From contig SHWB01000003.1 in the NCBI GenBank assembly GCA_009691025.1, forward strand, positions 1-37,850: 37,850 nt of DNA, given 5' to 3'. The translations under genes were made by a program, and so were the position numbers. The notes under the pieces are model-generated. The model ran no database searches. It worked only from the letters and a program-made list of their open reading frames with translations, and had not been told where the DNA came from. This document shows positions 33,178-37,850 of this stretch, one piece after another; the stretch's first letter is position 1, and the number at the start of each line of letters is the position of its first letter. Source of the DNA: Alphaproteobacteria bacterium. Lineage in GTDB: Bacteria > Pseudomonadota > Alphaproteobacteria > UBA6615.

Positions 33178-34671
33178 ATGAAGATCACGTTCGCCGAAGC
33201 CAAACCGTCCGGCAAGGGCCTCCTCGCCGTCTTCGTCTCGGCCGGGCGCAAGCTGGGGACGACCGCCGCGGCGCTCGACCGCCGGACCAAGGGCGCTCTC
33301 GCCCGCGCCGCTGCCGGCGGCAGCTTTTCGGGCAAGCATGGCGAGACCGTGGCGGTGGTGGCGCCGGCCGGGCTGGAGGCGGCGACGGTGCTGCTGGTGG
33401 GCATCGGCGAGGCCAAGGCCCTCGACGCGCTCAAGCTGGAGGCGCTAGGCGCCCGCATCTGCCTCGCGGCCAATGCGCAGCGCGCAGCCGCGGTGGAGGT
33501 GATGGTCGACGAGCTGCTTGGCGCCAAGACACCGGCCGCCGAGGCGGCGGCGGAGATCGCCTTCGGCCTGCGCCTGCGCAGCTATCGCTTCGACAAGTAC
33601 CTGACGCGCGAGACGGCGGACAAGAAGCCGACCCTCGCCGCCGCCACCTTCCGCGTCGCGGGTGCCGCCACGGCGCGGCGCGCCTGGGCGCCGCTCGCCG
33701 CCATCGCCGACGGCGTCGATTTCACGCGCGACATCGTTTCGGAGCCGGCCAACGTAATCTATCCCGGAAGCCTTGCCGACGCGTGCAGGAAGCTCGCGAA
33801 GCTCGGCGTCAAGGTCGAGGTGCTGGGCGAGAAGCGCATGCGCGAACTGGGCATGGGCGCGATCCTCGGCGTCGCCCAGGGCAGCGTGCGCGAGCCGAAG
33901 CTGGTGGTCATGCGCTGGAACGGCGGCCGCGCCTCCGACAAGCCGCTGGCGCTGGTCGGCAAGGGCGTCACCTTCGATACCGGCGGCATCTCCATCAAGC
34001 CGGCCGCCGGCATGGAGGACATGAAGTGGGACATGGCCGGCGCCGGCGCCGTCATCGGCGCCATGCACGCGCTGGCCGGCCGCAAGGCGCGCGCCAATAT
34101 CGTCGGCGTCGTCGGCCTGGTCGAGAACATGCCCGACGGCAACGCCCAGCGCCCGGGCGACATCGTGCGCTCGATGTCCGGCCAGACCATCGAGGTGCTC
34201 AACACCGACGCCGAGGGCCGCCTCGTGCTGGCCGACGCCATCTGGTACACGCAGGACCGCTTCAAGCCGACGGCCATCGTCGACCTCGCCACGCTGACCG
34301 GCGCCATTCTCGTGGCGCTGGGCCGCGAGATGGCCGGCTTCTATGCCACCGACGACGCGCTCGCCGGCCAGCTCGACGCCGCCGCAAAGGCGGTGGGCGA
34401 GCCGCTGTGGCGCATGCCGCTGGGCGAGGCCTACGACCGCCAGATCGACAGCCCGGCCGCCGACATGAAGAACATCGGCGGCGGCCGCTGGGGCGGCTCG
34501 ATCACCGGCGCGCAGTTCATCAAGCGCTTCACCAACGACGTCAAATGGGCGCATCTCGACATCGCCGGCGTGGTCTGGGCCGAGAAGGACAAGCCGCTGA
34601 TGGAGAAGGGCGCCACCGCCTATGGCGTGCGCCTGCTCGACCGCTTCGTCGCCGACAATTACGAGCGGTAG
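33178..34671 (+). CDS. pepA: Leucyl aminopeptidase (M17 family)
   Basis: A two-metal cytosolic exopeptidase that removes N-terminal residues; PepA in E. coli also binds DNA at Xer sites. The 497 residues have the C-terminal catalytic domain complete: Lys261 and Asp266 in VGKGVTFDTGG, Lys273, Asp284 in MKWDMAGAGA, and the M17 signature NTDAEGRL (341-348). The ATG at 33178 has GAGAG upstream. It is divergent from lptF, and a copy of this gene next to lptF is usual in alphaproteobacteria. It ends in TAG. Confidence 0.96.
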   Translation: MKITFAEAKPSGKGLLAVFVSAGRKLGTTAAALDRRTKGALARAAAGGSFSGKHGETVAVVAPAGLEAATVLLVGIGEAKALDALKLEALGARICLAANAQRAAAVEVMVDELLGAKTPAAEAAAEIAFGLRLRSYRFDKYLTRETADKKPTLAAATFRVAGAATARRAWAPLAAIADGVDFTRDIVSEPANVIYPGSLADACRKLAKLGVKVEVLGEKRMRELGMGAILGVAQGSVREPKLVVMRWNGGRASDKPLALVGKGVTFDTGGISIKPAAGMEDMKWDMAGAGAVIGAMHALAGRKARANIVGVVGLVENMPDGNAQRPGDIVRSMSGQTIEVLNTDAEGRLVLADAIWYTQDRFKPTAIVDLATLTGAILVALGREMAGFYATDDALAGQLDAAAKAVGEPLWRMPLGEAYDRQIDSPAADMKNIGGGRWGGSITGAQFIKRFTNDVKWAHLDIAGVVWAEKDKPLMEKGATAYGVRLLDRFVADNYER

Positions 34672-34748
34672 GGGGCATCGAACGCGGGCCGCAATGACGG
34701 GGTGGTGGGCGCGCGCTAGACTGCATGTAGCCTCGGCCCTCTTCACAG

Positions 34749-34790
34749 CCTCATCCTGAGCCTGTAGAATTACGAGGCGTCGAAGGACGA
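34749..34790. repeat. Solitary arm of the dispersed CCTCATCCTGAG-type repeat
   Basis: CCTCATCCTGAG followed by a divergent centre and GTCGAAGGACGA resembles one arm of 8631-8769. It lies in the 151-base gap between pepA and holC and may form a weak hairpin. Nothing else is recognised in this gap. Confidence 0.55.
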
Positions 34791-34822
34791 CCGCGCCGGA
34801 CGCCGGGCCGCCCACGAGGCCG

Positions 34823-35275
34823 ATGACCGAAATCCGCTTCTACCACCTCGTCCGCCGTCGCCTCGAAGACGCCCTGCCGCGCATGCTGCAGGCCACCCTC
34901 GAACGCGACAAACGCCGCGCCGTGGTGATGGCCGGCTCGGCCGAGCGCGTCGAGGCGCTGACCGAGCATCTGTGGACCTACGACGACCGCGGCTTCCTGC
35001 CCCATGGCGACAAGACCGACGGCCACGCCACCCTGCAGCCGGTCTGGCTGACCGATGCCGACGAGAACCCCAACGGCGCCGAGGTGCTGTTCCTCACCGA
35101 CGGCGCGACGTCCGCCCGTGTCGGCGACTACACGCTGGTCTGCGACATCTTCGACGGCAACGATCCCGACCAGGTGACGGCCGCCCGCGCGCGCTGGACC
35201 GCCGCCCGCGACGCCGGCCACGAGCTGACCTACTGGCAGGAGAACGACCGAGGGGCGTTCGAGAAGAAGGGGTGA
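34823..35275 (+). CDS. holC: DNA polymerase III subunit chi
   Basis: Chi links the replicase clamp loader to single-stranded DNA-binding protein. The 150-residue product starts with EIRFYHLVRRRLEDALPRML, the typical opening. The core AVVMAGSAERVEALTEHLWTYDDRGFLPHG is the strongest match, and LTDGATSARVGDYTLVCDIFDG follows. The pairing with pepA is common (pepA-holC). The ATG at 34823 begins MTEIRFYHL and no other start is sensible. Confidence 0.93.
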   Translation: MTEIRFYHLVRRRLEDALPRMLQATLERDKRRAVVMAGSAERVEALTEHLWTYDDRGFLPHGDKTDGHATLQPVWLTDADENPNGAEVLFLTDGATSARVGDYTLVCDIFDGNDPDQVTAARARWTAARDAGHELTYWQENDRGAFEKKG

Positions 35276-35344
35276 GGTGCCACGGGTCGCAACCATGTTG
35301 CCGACGCTACCCGAGATCGAACTGCGCCTGACCCGAAGATTCGC

Positions 35345-37850
35345 TCACTTTGCCGGCACTTTGCCGGCCGCCCGCCGCTGGCCTGGTGCGGCCAATGGCC
35401 CGGAGACGCGCAGCTCATCGACGCCGATGGTCGGGCCGGCGCAGATGCGGTCGAGCAGGTCGGCCTGCTTCGGCTCGAGCGCGACGAGGCGCCCCAGTAC
35501 ATGCAGGACGTTGAGCAATTCGGTCGTGTATTCCGCCGGCCAGTGCTCGACCTGGATCGAGTCGAGCGGCGACGGCGGTCGGCGATCGCCGATGACCGGC
35601 CGGGTGCGGTTGCGCCGACGGTAGCTGAACCATTGGCGGAGCACCTGCTTGCCCGACACTTCGTAGGCCCATATGGCCGGCGCTACATTGTCGATGTAGC
35701 CCTTGCCGATGCGAAGGCGACGCTTGCCGGCGTCGTACCCCATGTCGCCCGGCAGCGGCTCCGGCGCACCGGGAATTTCGCCGCCATCGGGAACACGTGG
35801 TGAGTCCTGCCGTGGCAGGCGGGGCGGCGCCGAGGGGCGGCCCGCCGCCGGGTAGGCGAACCGCTCGCCGAAGGTATGGAGCCAGACGACCTCGTGTCCC
35901 AGCGCTGATGCTTCGCTAAAGAGGTTGCGGTCGGCCATCAGCGGCACGCGGAGACCGGGTTGTGTCAGATCGCGCGCGAAGCGTTTCGTGAACACGGTGT
36001 GTGCGAGCAGAGCCGCGATGTAGGCGAGCATATCGTCAACCCGGACGTTGGCACCGAGCCTCGACGACAGGAAGGACAGCAGTATCGGCTTGATATTCAG
36101 GGCTGTGGCGAGGGATTCCAACCAGAGCGGGTAGGCCCGACCGCCGAACGAACCTTTGTAGTGGTGGAGATCAGGTATCAAAGCCGTGAAACTGATAGCG
36201 GGACCGACAGAGGGCGAATGAGCTTCGAGGGCCGTCAAGAATAGTGGGTGACTGGAGTAGTCACTTCAAAGCTTAGGGTTAGGACGATTTATCAGGCGAT
36301 TGTCGGGAATGATCCATTGCCTATCGAACGACCGAAACCCGTACCGAGCGGGCGCAATGGGAGGTTTCTTTTCACCTGACACCGCTTGGGGGCGAAATTC
36401 GTGTCCAGCCAGACCGGATTTGGCGCTTTTGGTGACTGTCTTGTCGCCGTTCTGGTGCGGGTAAAAGAGCGCTTCCTGATTCCTGAGATCTTTCTCCCGG
36501 CTCAGCACACCCCACCGACGTTCAAGGGAAAGGACGTCCGGCGCGGTGACCCACGTTCGTCCGGGCATGACGCCGGAGCCGTTGTAGACGAACAGGTCAT
36601 CGAGTGCCGGGAAGGTACCCCACGCGCCGACGGCGCTCGGCAGGAATGGCGCCCGCCATTCGCCCGGGCAGTCCGTCCAGCCAGCGACGTCCAGAGTAAG
36701 TTTGGCGAGCGTCTCGAATTTCGCCTCGGGTCGGCCGGCAGCGATGGCACGGAAACTCACCGTCTCCGGTTCGTCCGATTTCTTGCCGGTCCTGCGAGCC
36801 GCGAGGACGATACACACAGGGTGCTGGACGCCCTGGAAGATGCGGCTCGCCACTTCGGGCTGATGGCCCTCGGGCGAACAGTCGATGACCCAGATGAGGT
36901 CGCAGCTTCGTCTCAGATCGTCGCGCATGCGCTCGAAGCCGGGACCGTTAAGGAAGCCAGCGACGGTGATGAAACAGACGATGCCAGCCCGCTCGGCCTA
37001 GGCAATCCATTTCGAAGCATTGAGGCCGGTGCCGAACACCTTCCATGTCGCCCAGCGCCATAAGTAGACGTAGAGGTTCTTTAGGTGCTTCGCGTGTGCC
37101 CCACGCCCCATGAGGCTGGCGGCAGCCACCTGTCCATCGGCGACTCGCGCCCGGCGGTTCCGGCCTCGACCCAACCACCACGCCCCTTGGCCTTCTCCTT
37201 GTATGGCGGATTGCCGATGACAACGGTGATCGGTTCGTTGTGCTTGATTTCGTTGGCCCGCCGCCGCGACTGGGCGCCCGGCTGGAGAATCTGCGGCAGT
37301 TGCTCTTCTCCGACGAACGGGTTGCCGAGCGTGTCCGTGATGAAGAGCCGCGGTTCCGGCGTCGCCGCGTCGGTACCGAGCAGGCCAATGAGTTCGGCGA
37401 TAATGCGCAACTGCGCGACCGCGAACGGACCGAACTGCAGTTCGAACTCGATCAGGCGTTGCATCGCCGCGGCGATGGCCGCCGTTACGGCGCCCTCGCA
37501 TTCATCCTCCTAGACGGATGCGGCGATCCGGCGGAAGACGCCGAGCAGTAAGGTGTCGGTTCCAACAGCGGGATCGGCAATGGTAACGTCCTGCGAAACC
37601 AATCCGGTGGGACGACCGAACATGTCCGGGCGACGCAAGCACTCGTCGACAAGACGGACCATCGTTTCGACAACTTCCGGCGGCGTGTAGTAGGAGCCGG
37701 TGCGCTTGCGCAGGGCATTGTCGTAGACGGCAAGGAAATCCTCGTAGAAGTACAGCCACGCATCCGCGCTGCCCTTGCTCAGGGCTGACCAGTCGACGAC
37801 GTCGAGCACGCGGGCGAGAGTGTCGAGTGACGTTTTCAGGGCGTTCTGAG
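35345..37850 (-). pseudogene. Type ISP restriction-modification enzyme, 3' part, multiply broken
   Basis: The minus-strand gene enters from the right edge, and only its middle and C-terminal parts are in the window. It matches single-polypeptide type ISP (LlaBIII-like) enzymes that combine helicase-nuclease, adenine methyltransferase and target recognition. Visible are RKRTGSYYTPPEVVETMVRL, motif I as DPAVGTDTLLLGV (family GTGT; a Gly is Asp here), the NPPY motif (37202-37213), and GVVCFITVAGF-like text. The C-terminal specificity region has IPDLHHYKGSFGGRAYPLW, WAYEVSGKQVLRQWFSYRRR and GDRRPPSPLDSIQ. Lesions are TAG at 37510-37512, one missing base near 37099-37107, TAG at 36998-37000, and TGA at 36266-36268 where the family has Trp (NRPNPxLW). 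As written it cannot make a full enzyme. Confidence 0.87.

Noticed and set aside
274-37512. Amber (TAG) might be read as a sense codon, because four in-frame TAGs occur in recognisable proteins.
   Set aside because: TAG terminates rpsR, lptG, rsmA, pepA and the quinone oxidoreductase at their normal ends, and the same broken genes also carry frameshifts that recoding would not fix.
35345-37850. The right-hand region as a new defence system.
   Set aside because: Its motifs belong to the known type ISP restriction-modification family, and the gene is inactive as written.

Overview
The window is a GC-rich, densely packed stretch of a Gram-negative chromosome. Protein families and gene order point to an alphaproteobacterium. 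The chain rpsF-rpsR-DUF2232-rplI-dnaB-alr-radA-cvpA-purF, with fabD-fabG-acpP-fabF-mltG divergent from it and rsmA-pdxA-surA-lptD-lptG-lptF beyond, is a layout I associate with Rhizobiales/Rhodospirillales-type genomes. I cannot name a genus from the sequence alone. Short palindromic intergenic repeats of the kind common in those orders are present. I saw no tRNA, rRNA, CRISPR array, insertion sequence or prophage.

Layout. 1-270: the tail of der. 274-2379: two decayed accessory genes on the minus strand, a glutathione S-transferase and a degenerate-GGDEF/EAL protein. 2757-7199 (minus): cvpA-purF-SDR, whose reading frames overlap by 4 bases, and radA. 7257-7666: a small hicB-hicA toxin-antitoxin pair. 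7807-12759 (minus): dnaB, alr, mlaE and mlaF, with two dispersed repeats splitting mlaE from mlaF. 13130-15358: a quinone oxidoreductase and cfa, convergent. 15491-17918 (minus): rpsF-rpsR-DUF2232-rplI. 18198-22798 (plus): fabD-fabG-acpP-fabF-mltG. 22806-25243: an SDR (minus), then yicC-gmk (plus). 25237-32952 (minus): lptF-lptG-lptD-surA-pdxA-rsmA, which combines LPS export, outer-membrane protein folding, vitamin B6 synthesis and rRNA methylation. 33178-35275 (plus): pepA and holC. 35345-37850 (minus): the 3' part of a type ISP restriction-modification gene carrying one frameshift and three in-frame stops.

Most of the window is ordinary housekeeping DNA, and I did not find a convincing new system. 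The points most worth a second look are: (1) nine inactivating lesions confined to the three accessory genes while about 30 neighbouring housekeeping genes are intact; (2) low-complexity extensions on both members of the S6:S18 pair, a 26-glycine run in S18 encoded partly by a perfect 9-base tandem repeat, and an Arg/Asp/Gly repeat tail on S6; (3) a hairpin in the rpsF leader that could be an S6:S18 autoregulatory site; (4) repeats wedged between mlaE and mlaF; (5) a near-consensus promoter directly upstream of acpP inside the fab cluster.
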